This document shows positions 1 through 8,348 of a stretch of 61,316 nt of DNA, piece after piece. The position numbers were made by a program, and so were the translations under genes. Under the pieces are notes generated by a model that worked only from the letters and a program-made list of their open reading frames with translations, was not told where the DNA came from and made no database searches. The stretch comes from a virus. Within the stretch, counting starts at the first letter, position 1. The number at the start of each line of letters is the position of its first letter. Location: the IMG/VR virus record IMGVR_UViG_3300023109_000024, positions 1-61,316 of that record. One strand, given 5' to 3'.

Positions 1-89
1 TTACGTGAAATCTGGATGTCGTTAAATAATGTTCCGAATAATGCAACATATCTACGAGTTGTTTGATGATAAAATCTATTTCCGAACAT
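1..89 (-). CDS. gp15: gp15-like tail sheath stabilizer, 5' end only (cut by window edge)
   Basis: Only the first 29 codons lie in the window; the gene continues past the left edge. The visible protein begins MFGNRFYHQTTRRYVALFG and goes on TLFNDIQISR. This lines up with the start of T4 gp15 (MFG-FY---RRYA-L-G-LF--IQI-R), the hexamer that caps the completed tail and joins it to the neck. The ATG shares one base with the gp14-like stop codon (TAATG), so translation is probably coupled. The position just after gp13 and gp14 is the same as in T4. The frame is open to the edge, with no sign of damage. The identification rests on a short stretch, but sequence and gene order agree. Confidence 0.85.
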   Translation of the reverse strand, partial: MFGNRFYHQTTRRYVALFGTLFNDIQISR

Positions 90-1078
90 TACCAGTTTGT
101 CTCCCCAAACGGATTACCTTCACTGAAATCAAGAATATTATCAGCAGTATTTTCTATTACAAAATTATCAGCGTTCTCTCCAACATCTTGTGTAACAATG
201 TCAATTGCCGTATCAATACCAGTATTTTCGTTTGTTACAACTGTTTTATATTTGTCATAAAGATTATCAACAGCTGCAATGCCTGTTGTAAACCTTTCAT
301 TGCTGTATTCAAATAATTCACATTTAAGATCATATGTTTGCAATGATCCTATTTGATAGAATATCGCTTCGTGTTCAACATGATCAATTTTAAATATTTT
401 ATTGTTTAAAGGGAAGTAAATCAAATCACCTTCAAATGGACGAATCCTCTCAACATCTTCAACGAGTCCTACTTCTTGTTCCCACGTTCTATTGGCGACA
501 GTCAATGTCATCGAATCACGAATTTGTAATCCAAATTTAGATAGGAAATCACCTTCACCTTCAAACCCATCGACATTTTTAACATACATTTCAATTTCAA
601 ACGCCGTGTTATATGCAGGAAGATCATCTTCATTTAATAAATCATCATACCCACCATCAATAAATGCGGGTTGACCCACGTTTGTGTCTACAGGTGATTG
701 GATTGTAACTGTCGGAGCAGTCACATAACCGCTACCTGCATTATCGATTGTGATGGTTGTAACCACACCACGAACAATTGTTGCAGTTCCTGTCGCCGTT
801 GTTCCGCCCTCAGGTGCATCACTAAACGTAACTGTAGGCGTTGCAAGATACCCATATCCGTGCTGATCGCTCAAAAATGTAACAGAATCAACTGCACCAT
901 TATCAATAGAACATGTCAATGCTGCTCCTTCACGAGGAGTTGCCTTTCTCGTCACTTTTGTTCTGGGTATATAAAAGCAATCTATTCCGAAGATTTTTAT
1001 CGACTCGACAACAAGGTCCTCAATAAGCGACTGCTCCATCGAGTTTTCATAGTTTTCGAAATAATAATTTTTAGCCAT
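89..1078 (-). CDS. gp14: gp14-like neck (head completion) protein with an inserted beta-repeat segment
   Basis: This is a T4 gp14 homologue, a neck protein that with gp13 closes the DNA-filled head and provides the tail-docking surface. Residues 20-40 (LVVESIKIFGIDCFYIPR) match the N-terminal gp14 signature. Residues 171-195 (GFEGEGDFLSKFGLQ) and the later EGDLIYFP, FKIDHVE and FYQIG blocks match the core. At 329 residues it is longer than T4 gp14 (256). The extra length is mostly residues 50-135, which hold two repeats of the type GYGYLATPTVTF and GSGYVTAPTVTI, a beta-rich module common in marine phage virion proteins. The start lies 4 bases past the gp13 stop, and the stop overlaps the gp15 start. 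Function is high confidence; the role of the insert is unknown. Confidence 0.93.
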   Translation of the reverse strand: MAKNYYFENYENSMEQSLIEDLVVESIKIFGIDCFYIPRTKVTRKATPREGAALTCSIDNGAVDSVTFLSDQHGYGYLATPTVTFSDAPEGGTTATGTATIVRGVVTTITIDNAGSGYVTAPTVTIQSPVDTNVGQPAFIDGGYDDLLNEDDLPAYNTAFEIEMYVKNVDGFEGEGDFLSKFGLQIRDSMTLTVANRTWEQEVGLVEDVERIRPFEGDLIYFPLNNKIFKIDHVEHEAIFYQIGSLQTYDLKCELFEYSNERFTTGIAAVDNLYDKYKTVVTNENTGIDTAIDIVTQDVGENADNFVIENTADNILDFSEGNPFGETNW

Positions 1079-1082
1079 GAAG

Positions 1083-2036
1083 CTATCCTATCATGTCCAT
1101 AACGGGCAAAGAGTATGAAGTAATCATATCCTCTTCCAACCGTTGTATTTCCTCTCGAGCATCGTTTAAAATTTGTTCGCCGTTAAACTGCACATTACCA
1201 GGTAACGTCATGCCGTTAAATTTAGTAAGGTTTGAACCCCACTGATACTTGATCTTCGCTGATGCATAATTTTGTAACCATCGATCTTTATAAACATCTT
1301 GATAAACTTCAGGATCAACGATTTTGTATGCTTCAACAGCAACAAAGGTGCCTATATCTAATCGACTGTGTTTCGTATCAAGGTGCAGTTTATTCACGTT
1401 GCGGTTGTATCGAATAGGCGTCATGCCCACTAACAATTCTTCCATGAATTGAAGATTTTGCATCGACATGTAAAAATGTGTTAGATTATAGTTGACAATA
1501 TCGTGTAGGTTGTTCAGAACAAATTGATATTGAACATTGAACATGCCTGAACCAGCGGTAATGTTAGACCCCAAATCAAAAACCTTAACTGCGCCAATGA
1601 TGTTTTCGGGCATCGTAATATAACCTGCTTCATGCAATCCTTTATAAATTGAATTGATGGCAGTCGGTGTACTTTGACTTGTACTTGTTACGTCTTCACC
1701 TGACTGGAAAGGTTTATCTTCATCAATCAAAGTTTTGTAATAGATATTATTATCTTCAATTGAAATAATCTTTGCACTACCAGTGCTCGTTGCACCCGTT
1801 ATAGTATCATTAACAGCAAAACCTGTCGCATTAGCAACAGTAAGATATGATCCTTTTAATTCATGCTTGTGATAAATTCTTTCGGCACCATCGAAATGAT
1901 AATCCCAATAATAAGACAATGCCTCTTCAACACGATCATCAACTTGATCTTGGTCAACATTAATCTCAATGACTGGTTTACCTAGTTTCCTAAGGCACCA
2001 CTCTTTGAATTCTTTTTTAGTTGTTGGCTGTGCCAT
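1083..2036 (-). CDS. gp13: gp13-like neck protein with an inserted segment
   Basis: This is a T4 gp13 homologue, the neck protein that binds the portal vertex and works with gp14. The N-terminus (KKEFKEWCLRKLGKPVIEI), the segment EEALSYYWDYHFDGAERIYHKHE, and MPENIIGAVKVFDLG at about residues 142-156 follow the gp13 pattern, as does the helical region around HFYMSMQNLQFMEELLVG. Residues 62-132 look inserted between YHKHEL and the ITMPENI block. They contain VNDTITGATSTGSAKI and FQSGEDVT, the small module (TGxTSGAxA followed by FxxGE) that decorates many marine phage structural proteins. The total of 317 residues is close to T4 gp13 (309). The gene sits 12 bases downstream of the small 157-residue fiber-like gene and just before gp14. 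Confidence 0.92.
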   Translation of the reverse strand: MAQPTTKKEFKEWCLRKLGKPVIEINVDQDQVDDRVEEALSYYWDYHFDGAERIYHKHELKGSYLTVANATGFAVNDTITGATSTGSAKIISIEDNNIYYKTLIDEDKPFQSGEDVTSTSQSTPTAINSIYKGLHEAGYITMPENIIGAVKVFDLGSNITAGSGMFNVQYQFVLNNLHDIVNYNLTHFYMSMQNLQFMEELLVGMTPIRYNRNVNKLHLDTKHSRLDIGTFVAVEAYKIVDPEVYQDVYKDRWLQNYASAKIKYQWGSNLTKFNGMTLPGNVQFNGEQILNDAREEIQRLEEDMITSYSLPVMDMIG

Positions 2037-2048
2037 TATTGTCTCCGA

Positions 2049-2522
2049 TTAAACTTTAATTCTTAATTCGCCTGATGATGTCTTATAAACCGCACCATCA
2101 GGTAAACTACTTGCGGCAGAATTGTTCGCATGAGTTGGAATGCCAGCAAGAATCAATGTGCCGTTAGTAAATGTGTTTCCTGTAACTTGCAATACATCTG
2201 TAGCGGTTGCGCCTGCTGTCGCAGTATTAACTGCTGATGCTCCAACAATAACTTTTCCATTGTAAGGTGCTAATCTAATTAATCCTGTATCATCAAAATC
2301 GATTCCGGGAATACCTGAAATATCAGAAGCACCAAACAATGTACCTGAAAAACTATTACTAATTGAAAATAGTTGCCCCTGTGATCCGGAAAAGTTTAAT
2401 GATCCGTCAGATTGCACGCTCATTGTTACAGGTGTGTTATTGGCGCCAGTTAAAACAATTTTTGGATTTCCACTGGTATTTGTTTTTGGCTGTATGAGTA
2501 TATTTTTATCAGAATTCGCCAT
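2049..2522 (-). CDS. small fiber-type virion protein in the wac (fibritin) position
   Basis: This 157-residue protein is not a T4 homologue I can name. Residues 43-94 contain FSGSQGQLFSISNSFSGTLF, followed by DISGIPGIDF and an APYNGKVIVG strand. This module is found in many marine phage fibers. The C-terminus ends SLPDGAVYKTSSGELRIKV, a common ending for short beta-structured fiber proteins. It has no signal peptide, membrane segment or coiled coil. The gene lies directly upstream of gp13, where T4 carries wac. It has its own consensus late promoter 30 bases before the ATG, so it may start a neck-gene transcript (157-residue gene, gp13, gp14, gp15). It could be a collar or whisker component or a short fiber; the sequence does not decide. 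Confidence 0.8.
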   Translation of the reverse strand: MANSDKNILIQPKTNTSGNPKIVLTGANNTPVTMSVQSDGSLNFSGSQGQLFSISNSFSGTLFGASDISGIPGIDFDDTGLIRLAPYNGKVIVGASAVNTATAGATATDVLQVTGNTFTNGTLILAGIPTHANNSAASSLPDGAVYKTSSGELRIKV

Positions 2523-2551
2523 ATTATGCTCTTAAAATTAGTTTATTTAAG

Positions 2552-2559
2552 TATTTATA
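2552..2559 (-). promoter_or_regulatory. T4-type late promoter, exact TATAAATA
   Basis: The octamer TATAAATA reads leftward inside the 52-base gap between two genes, 30 bases before the ATG at 2522. It is an exact match to the T4 late promoter -10 element recognised by the phage-encoded sigma factor gp55 with the sliding clamp. As in T4, no -35 element is expected. It would drive the 157-residue gene and the neck genes gp13, gp14 and gp15. Confidence 0.75.
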
Positions 2560-2574
2560 CATTACAATCTGTCA

Positions 2575-3450
2575 TTAAGAAGGTGTAGGAAGTTTTGAGT
2601 AAAGGTTTGCAAATGAATCTACAACCTGCGAATATGTGAGTTCACGATTCCATGTCAATATAGGTCCCATAACACCTATAAAAGACATCGCTGGCCTGTA
2701 AGCGGGAGTGCCTGTTGTCGGGTCAAGGCCAATTGTGCCTATAGCCTGTGGCACTGCATTGGAATCACCTTCATTCACTTGTTTATCTTGCTTTATACGA
2801 CTCGCATTCACATAAAAATTTGTATATGGATATAAGCCACCTTGCTTGTCCGCTGTTAATGTTAGCGCTTGCCATGCACCTGAAGAAACCTCATTCGCAC
2901 CATCACTCTGTAAAATATTTCTATAAGATACTGTTGATATACTATTAACATAATATCTCCAATCATAAGTAGATTGAAGAGTCGCAGACTGTTGCCTAGT
3001 ATAATTTCCATCTAAAAAGAATTGAGATCTTTTTAAATTAGTGGCACCCTTTTCCGACAAAATATTAATTGTATTATCATAATCAGACCCACTATACAAA
3101 TTTTCCTCGTTGTATATTAACGGCCTGTTGATATAAACCCACACTTGAATTGTGTATCCCGAATCCGCCCAAAGGTCTATGTTAAACGTGCTTGCAAGAT
3201 CTACAAAATATTGAGATCCATAATTAGTCGCTGCTGTCATTGCAGGAGTCGGAAAATCTAAATATCCGTCAGCATTAAGCATTGTTGCGTCTGATACAAC
3301 TCCATCAATATCACCCAATATCGAACCGTAATTAGTAGATGATGAAGCAGAGTTTCTGACCTTATCATTTGTTTTAGGATTTCTTGGATCCCACATATGA
3401 GATATATCGTCTAAAAATTCTGGTTCGATTGGTCCGACTTTAACACCCAT
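2575..3450 (-). CDS. lectin-like (LamG-type) virion protein, smallest of three neighbours
   Basis: This 291-residue protein resembles the concanavalin A-like/LamG proteins used by phages as glycan-binding adhesins. It starts MGVKVGPIEPEFLDDISHMW with DPRNPKT just after, a version of the leader that precedes LamG folds in phage proteins (short hydrophobic stretch, then D-NPK/NP-C). The middle has YTIQVWVYINRPL (a typical inner LamG strand), and the C-terminus has SFIGVMGPILTWNRELTYSQ, matching the closing LamG strand (G-IG---IWNR-L). The same leader and closing strand occur in the next upstream gene, and related ones in the 1259-residue gene. The ATG is 9 bases after the upstream stop. Its binding target is unknown. 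Confidence 0.75.
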   Translation of the reverse strand: MGVKVGPIEPEFLDDISHMWDPRNPKTNDKVRNSASSSTNYGSILGDIDGVVSDATMLNADGYLDFPTPAMTAATNYGSQYFVDLASTFNIDLWADSGYTIQVWVYINRPLIYNEENLYSGSDYDNTINILSEKGATNLKRSQFFLDGNYTRQQSATLQSTYDWRYYVNSISTVSYRNILQSDGANEVSSGAWQALTLTADKQGGLYPYTNFYVNASRIKQDKQVNEGDSNAVPQAIGTIGLDPTTGTPAYRPAMSFIGVMGPILTWNRELTYSQVVDSFANLYSKLPTPS

Positions 3451-3459
3451 GATTGACTC

Positions 3460-4566
3460 CTAAGGTTGATACCTTGGTTTGTAAAAATTGTATGCATCCT
3501 CAAATTCTTTCTGGGATAAAATTTTATTCCATATAGCCATAGGTCCAATTCTTCCTCGGAATTGATTATGGGCAGATATGTCATCACCACGACCACCTAA
3601 AAAGTTAAAATTGCCATTTGAAAGCGACTCATACATTTTCTGATTTGAGTGTATCACCTCACCATTAGCGTACAACGCATTAAATGGTCGAGTCGATGAA
3701 ATGTCAGTATTCAACATTGATGTTAAAGTAGACCCACCTTGATATGCTTCTGCTTGCCTTCTACCTATAGTTGTTGTCCCTTGTTCGTAAATAAGACAAT
3801 GCCATTGCCCTGTAGCAAGATAATCACCCTCTGTTTCAACAGGATCACCATTATGATCAGTGCTGCTTGAAGCGGCAAGTGCCTTTCTAATCACATGTCG
3901 ATTATACAATCTTATTGAAGTAGCTTCAGTCCCGCCTGCATTTAATGTTCGACTATTGTTTGAATAATCTGTAATAAATGGTGACGAACTGGACAGCACG
4001 AATCCATTATCTTGGGCATCGCCCCAAATCAAAACATCTTCGTTCACAGTCAATGTTGGTGAAAAATACACCCAAATCATAGCTGTACCCATCCTATAGT
4101 TTTTGTATCTAGCGCTAGTCATGTTACCTGAAAAACTTAATCCTGGTGGCGTTTTACTCTCAAACGGCGATGTAAAGTCATTTTGAGGGTTACCTGGAAC
4201 ACCACTTGAAAAATTAGGCCACCCAAAATCCTGAGCCGCAAAAAACCCAGCATCAGGACCAGAACCAGCACCTTCAAAATTTATAAAATCATCTGAATGT
4301 GTTGTCGCCGCTATAAATTGTTGTGCTGAATTATCCCATCCGAACGAAAAATAATTTTCGTTTCTATTCACAATGCCATCTGTTGAATTGCCAAAAGCAA
4401 CCCCCAAAGAACTCATTCGTTGCCCGGCAATGCCGCTATCACCAAATCCATATACTACTGTTGATGAAGTAGCTCCAGCAAAAGTTTGACTGCTTGAATC
4501 GGTCTGTACGCAATTAGGATGTGCAGGATCGATTAATAATTTTAATTTATCTGTAGGAAAACTCAT
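3460..4566 (-). CDS. lectin-like (LamG-type) virion protein
   Basis: This encodes 368 residues from the ATG at 4566, which lies 2 bases past the upstream stop. A longer reading from 4599 would overlap the upstream gene by 31 bases and is less likely. The start MSFPTDKLKLLIDPAHPNCV matches the leader of LamG-like phage adhesins. TSARYKNYRMGTAMIWVYFS looks like the inner-strand region, and GRIGPMAIWNKILSQKEFED near the C-terminus is a clear LamG closing strand. It is a paralogue of the two genes on either side. It probably forms part of a host-surface-binding fiber tip or a decoration; that role is inferred from the fold and the location. Confidence 0.75.
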   Translation of the reverse strand: MSFPTDKLKLLIDPAHPNCVQTDSSSQTFAGATSSTVVYGFGDSGIAGQRMSSLGVAFGNSTDGIVNRNENYFSFGWDNSAQQFIAATTHSDDFINFEGAGSGPDAGFFAAQDFGWPNFSSGVPGNPQNDFTSPFESKTPPGLSFSGNMTSARYKNYRMGTAMIWVYFSPTLTVNEDVLIWGDAQDNGFVLSSSSPFITDYSNNSRTLNAGGTEATSIRLYNRHVIRKALAASSSTDHNGDPVETEGDYLATGQWHCLIYEQGTTTIGRRQAEAYQGGSTLTSMLNTDISSTRPFNALYANGEVIHSNQKMYESLSNGNFNFLGGRGDDISAHNQFRGRIGPMAIWNKILSQKEFEDAYNFYKPRYQP

Positions 4567-4568
4567 GA

Positions 4569-7500
4569 CTAAAACTCTGTATCTTGTGTTGTGAACCAAA
4601 ATGCATAGAATTTTACTTTATCGTCCTCATCGAAAGTTTTGTTTGGACCCCAACTGGCGACAGAATTGGCATCATTTGTGCCGTCCCAATTTGCTATACC
4701 CCAAATATCGCTTATAGATGAGGATCTGTTTCCATGAACAAACTCGCCTGGCTTCCAACCCCAAACTCCTCCATCGCCAGACATTCTATTAGTTGTATTA
4801 TTCCAGAAATATGACCCGATTGTTTTACCGCAATTGGTCGAAAATGAATATCCTTGTTGTGTATCAGTATTTGTAACATTCGGATCATCATCGACAAACT
4901 CAGTTGTTTTTTGTATATATGGATTATTGATGCTGCTAGGTTGACCATTGAGTGTATAATACCCAGATACATCATGAGTAAATCCATGGATTAAATGTAA
5001 ATCATTGATGTCCCTAGAAGTCGAAGAACTTCCCAATTCTTCGAATAGACGAAATACATCCTCTGGGCTATTTGGAGCAGGATCCGATGGGCCTAATCTG
5101 GGTTCTGCTGATCCTGCAGCATTTGTTTCTAAGACAAACATATATGTTGTACCTAGGTACCTGTCGTCTGAGAAACCAGCTAAACCTAAACAAATTCGGG
5201 GATACGCCTCCCTATCAGGACGAGTATTGAGAGAAGTATTAAACGATGATAATATTTCATATTTTAAATCAAGTTTCGGGTCATTCCAGCATCTAGGATT
5301 TACTCCTGTATAAGGAGTTGCTCCGCCAAATCCAGTACCGTTGTCTTGTGCTTTAGTCGATGACCATCCAACTGAAGTCATATTTCCGTCATATGCAGTT
5401 GTTGTGTCTCTAGGTAAATCGACAGCAACATGATCTTGATCGATGACTGCCCAACAAGAAATTGTAACATTACCATATTGCACACCTTGTAGTGCTTGTG
5501 TAACCGTACCTACAGAAGTTTCTGATGTAAAATCTTTTAACGCTTCATCAATTTGTTTTGGCGCATATGCATCCTTTTTGTAAAAGGGTAATCCTTCAAG
5601 ATGACTGTTGGGATTATCAATCGGCACCACATCAAAAGTTGATTTCGTGGTTTCATATAATTCTGCGACTTCTGTTGTGGTCAATTCGACATCTTTCCAT
5701 CCCATAAAACTTGCGACATCATAATTAGCACAATGGTCGTTAAATTTGTCCTGATTGTTATTACCTTCAGTTGTTCCTGATCTTGCTACCAAATGCTGGT
5801 CAGCACCGATACCGCTAGGACTGACCTCTGTGTATCCACTGCCTTGATGCCACGCTCTCCCTATATATCCTAATGCATTCTTGGTTTGAGTACCTTGTCC
5901 TATTATAGGTAATGTGCTAGGAATAATGTTATTAACTTCTAAATTAGCATTATTAGACTCTAGAGGAATTTCAACACCGTTGTAATAAATTGCAACTTTA
6001 TTTGATGAAACACTATATGTCACACCTATTAAATTCCAAGTATTCAGTCCTTTGTGCAAAAGATCAGGTATTTGTTCGGTTGTCGCTATGCACAAATCCG
6101 CAGAGGGTGTTTCGTCATAATCTACCGGGAGATCAATCGATCTAACTTTCATTCGGATTCTTCCCCACCCTGCTCTTCCTATAGTATCGTCTACTTCGTT
6201 TTCATTTCCTACTATCTCGAGACAAAAATGTCCGAAATCAAATAAAGGTTGTTCGGCTGCAAGTTGATAAGTAGTGTTATGCATCCCAGGAAAATGTCCG
6301 TTACCTCTTACCCATACGAAACCCGAGAATTTAGATGCGCTTTCGCCGCTTTTTCCAAACCCGAACTCGTCAGTAACAGCGCCAAATGCACGATTTTCAT
6401 CGAATTGATAGATTGCTGCATTTCCATTAGCAATAACGCCTCTACATTGCATATATCCGGGTTGAGTTATTAAAGGTTCATATTTAACAGGAGGAAATTC
6501 TGATGTTTTTTTGTATGCGCCATCAGTAGTATTTGAAGCAGTTTTCAATTCACAAATTACAACATCATATAGACAATTTTTACGCACCCTTTTATAGCCT
6601 GAATATTGCCTAACATCGGACGGCCATGAATCTGCATATCCGTTAGCAGTATTACCTTGATTTGTCATATACGCATATTCTGCCAGGAAAGTGTGCGAAT
6701 TACTACCATTGGAGCTTGTGCTGGTTCCCTTTTTTCTTTGCCATATCGGAATGAGCCAACAAGTTCCATCAGGCCTGCCTTCAAGGACTGATTGAGTCCA
6801 CCCACCTTGGTCGCCGCCTTCAGGTGGGGTATTAGTTGTTTGATACCACCCTAACAACTGCCCAGTTTTTGTATAGACATATACTTCGTATTCCTTATCA
6901 TACTCTTTTTTCCACAACCTTCCGTTGCTTATGCGGCAATGATAAAGTTCGGCATCGCTTTTCTGGGCGCCAAGTGCTGTATCATCATGTAAGTAAAATT
7001 CGTTTTCATTAGTAACATCTTTCGCACTTACCGAATTGGTTATGCCAAACATAGTAAATACCATGTCTCTAAAAATTATATAATCACTAGGTGAGTCAGA
7101 TTTTTCGTCAGCAATTAAAGGGGTGTATGCTTTCCTGAACTCGTCTATTTTATATTTTGGTTTCGGAAAAGTAGTATTACTTTTTGCGGGTCTTATGGCG
7201 TGCCATGTTGTGCCGACTCCCGTGTTAGTAGTGTTTACAGCAGTATCTCCTGCAGTTGCATCATGATCAATATACAAACTATTCTTATATAAGTTAGGCA
7301 TGGGATTATATGCAACCACAGGACCTATTTCAAATTCGCCATAATCTTCAAGGTCTGTAGAAGCCGGCCCATCATGATGAACACTTCTACCTTTTACAGA
7401 AACAATATCACCTATTTTTAAAGCACAATCTGATTCAACTCCGTGCTGTCTAATACCGTTGCTTTCAACAATTTGATCCCCTACAACAACACGCCATTTT

Positions 7501-8348
7501 AATTGTGATAAACCTGGACCTTGTTGATTCGAATCAGAAGTATCAAAAGTCGAATTTGTACGATAAATTGCAGCATACATTGGTTGCGCAGGTCGACCAT
7601 TTATCAACCCGAAATGATCTGCAATTTCATATTGTGCATTATATCCTCTTTTAGTCGACTGAGCAGAAGTAGGAACATTCTCTCCACCATTATAGTTTGC
7701 CCAATACCTAGGTTGGATCCAAGTCTCATAAACTGAGGGCGAATAATCAAAATGGGTGCCACCCTGGTAAATACCCTCATTAAAACCAGTATAATTATTC
7801 ATTTGCCCAAGGGTTGTGTTATACCCACCGGTGCTGCTAGGTGTTTGATCAGGAAATTCAGCGGCACCTATAGCTTGGTATGACCCATCTAAAAAATTTG
7901 ACCTAACTGCTCCGGTGTCATTATCAATATTATAGTCACCCCATCGCTCAAAATACCAGTCACCTTCTATTGGACCCATATTCTTATTGGTTCGCCATGC
8001 TCTGTCGCCACCGTGGTTAAGCCAATACAGGTCAGGAGCTGACAGTGCTAAACAATCATAATTATTGCCGCTAAGGTCCTTATAACTTGTGCCGCATCTA
8101 AGACCCATTGCCCTGATTTCGGCGCTAGAAGTACCACTAGCGACATAAGCGGCATGCCAAGCAGGATCAATAAATGCGTTTAGTTCATTTTGAATTTCCA
8201 AGGCTGAGGTGCCATCTATGACCTCATGAAAATAAGGTGTGGATAATTTATCGATAATATCTGACCCATTGCATTTTGGATTAGACATATCGTAATATAT
8301 TGTTAGATCATCAAATCTAGGTATAGTACCCTTATGCTTTATACCCAT
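4569..8348 (-). CDS. large lectin-like virion protein with two LamG-type regions
   Basis: This 1259-residue protein starts with the same kind of leader as its two downstream neighbours (LTIYYDMSNPKCNGSDIID), and residues about 90-100 have SYKDLSGNNYDCLAL, the DLSGN motif typical of LamG-bearing phage proteins. A LamG-like region covers roughly residues 660-905. It includes FSGFVWVRGNGHFPGM, TWNLIGVTYSVSSNKVAIYY and VASFMGWKDVELTTTEVAEL. A second region to the C-terminus has NVTISCWAVIDQDHVAV and a KVKFYAFWFT end. It has no enzymatic motif, coiled coil or membrane segment. The start shares one base with the upstream stop (TAATG). It is probably an adhesin at the tail periphery. Confidence 0.75.
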   Translation of the reverse strand: MGIKHKGTIPRFDDLTIYYDMSNPKCNGSDIIDKLSTPYFHEVIDGTSALEIQNELNAFIDPAWHAAYVASGTSSAEIRAMGLRCGTSYKDLSGNNYDCLALSAPDLYWLNHGGDRAWRTNKNMGPIEGDWYFERWGDYNIDNDTGAVRSNFLDGSYQAIGAAEFPDQTPSSTGGYNTTLGQMNNYTGFNEGIYQGGTHFDYSPSVYETWIQPRYWANYNGGENVPTSAQSTKRGYNAQYEIADHFGLINGRPAQPMYAAIYRTNSTFDTSDSNQQGPGLSQLKWRVVVGDQIVESNGIRQHGVESDCALKIGDIVSVKGRSVHHDGPASTDLEDYGEFEIGPVVAYNPMPNLYKNSLYIDHDATAGDTAVNTTNTGVGTTWHAIRPAKSNTTFPKPKYKIDEFRKAYTPLIADEKSDSPSDYIIFRDMVFTMFGITNSVSAKDVTNENEFYLHDDTALGAQKSDAELYHCRISNGRLWKKEYDKEYEVYVYTKTGQLLGWYQTTNTPPEGGDQGGWTQSVLEGRPDGTCWLIPIWQRKKGTSTSSNGSNSHTFLAEYAYMTNQGNTANGYADSWPSDVRQYSGYKRVRKNCLYDVVICELKTASNTTDGAYKKTSEFPPVKYEPLITQPGYMQCRGVIANGNAAIYQFDENRAFGAVTDEFGFGKSGESASKFSGFVWVRGNGHFPGMHNTTYQLAAEQPLFDFGHFCLEIVGNENEVDDTIGRAGWGRIRMKVRSIDLPVDYDETPSADLCIATTEQIPDLLHKGLNTWNLIGVTYSVSSNKVAIYYNGVEIPLESNNANLEVNNIIPSTLPIIGQGTQTKNALGYIGRAWHQGSGYTEVSPSGIGADQHLVARSGTTEGNNNQDKFNDHCANYDVASFMGWKDVELTTTEVAELYETTKSTFDVVPIDNPNSHLEGLPFYKKDAYAPKQIDEALKDFTSETSVGTVTQALQGVQYGNVTISCWAVIDQDHVAVDLPRDTTTAYDGNMTSVGWSSTKAQDNGTGFGGATPYTGVNPRCWNDPKLDLKYEILSSFNTSLNTRPDREAYPRICLGLAGFSDDRYLGTTYMFVLETNAAGSAEPRLGPSDPAPNSPEDVFRLFEELGSSSTSRDINDLHLIHGFTHDVSGYYTLNGQPSSINNPYIQKTTEFVDDDPNVTNTDTQQGYSFSTNCGKTIGSYFWNNTTNRMSGDGGVWGWKPGEFVHGNRSSSISDIWGIANWDGTNDANSVASWGPNKTFDEDDKVKFYAFWFTTQDTEF

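Noticed and set aside
4567-4599. Start of the 368-residue lectin-like gene at 4599
   Set aside because: It would overlap the upstream gene by 31 bases and adds residues unlike the leaders of its two paralogues; ATG 4566 is 2 bases past the upstream stop.
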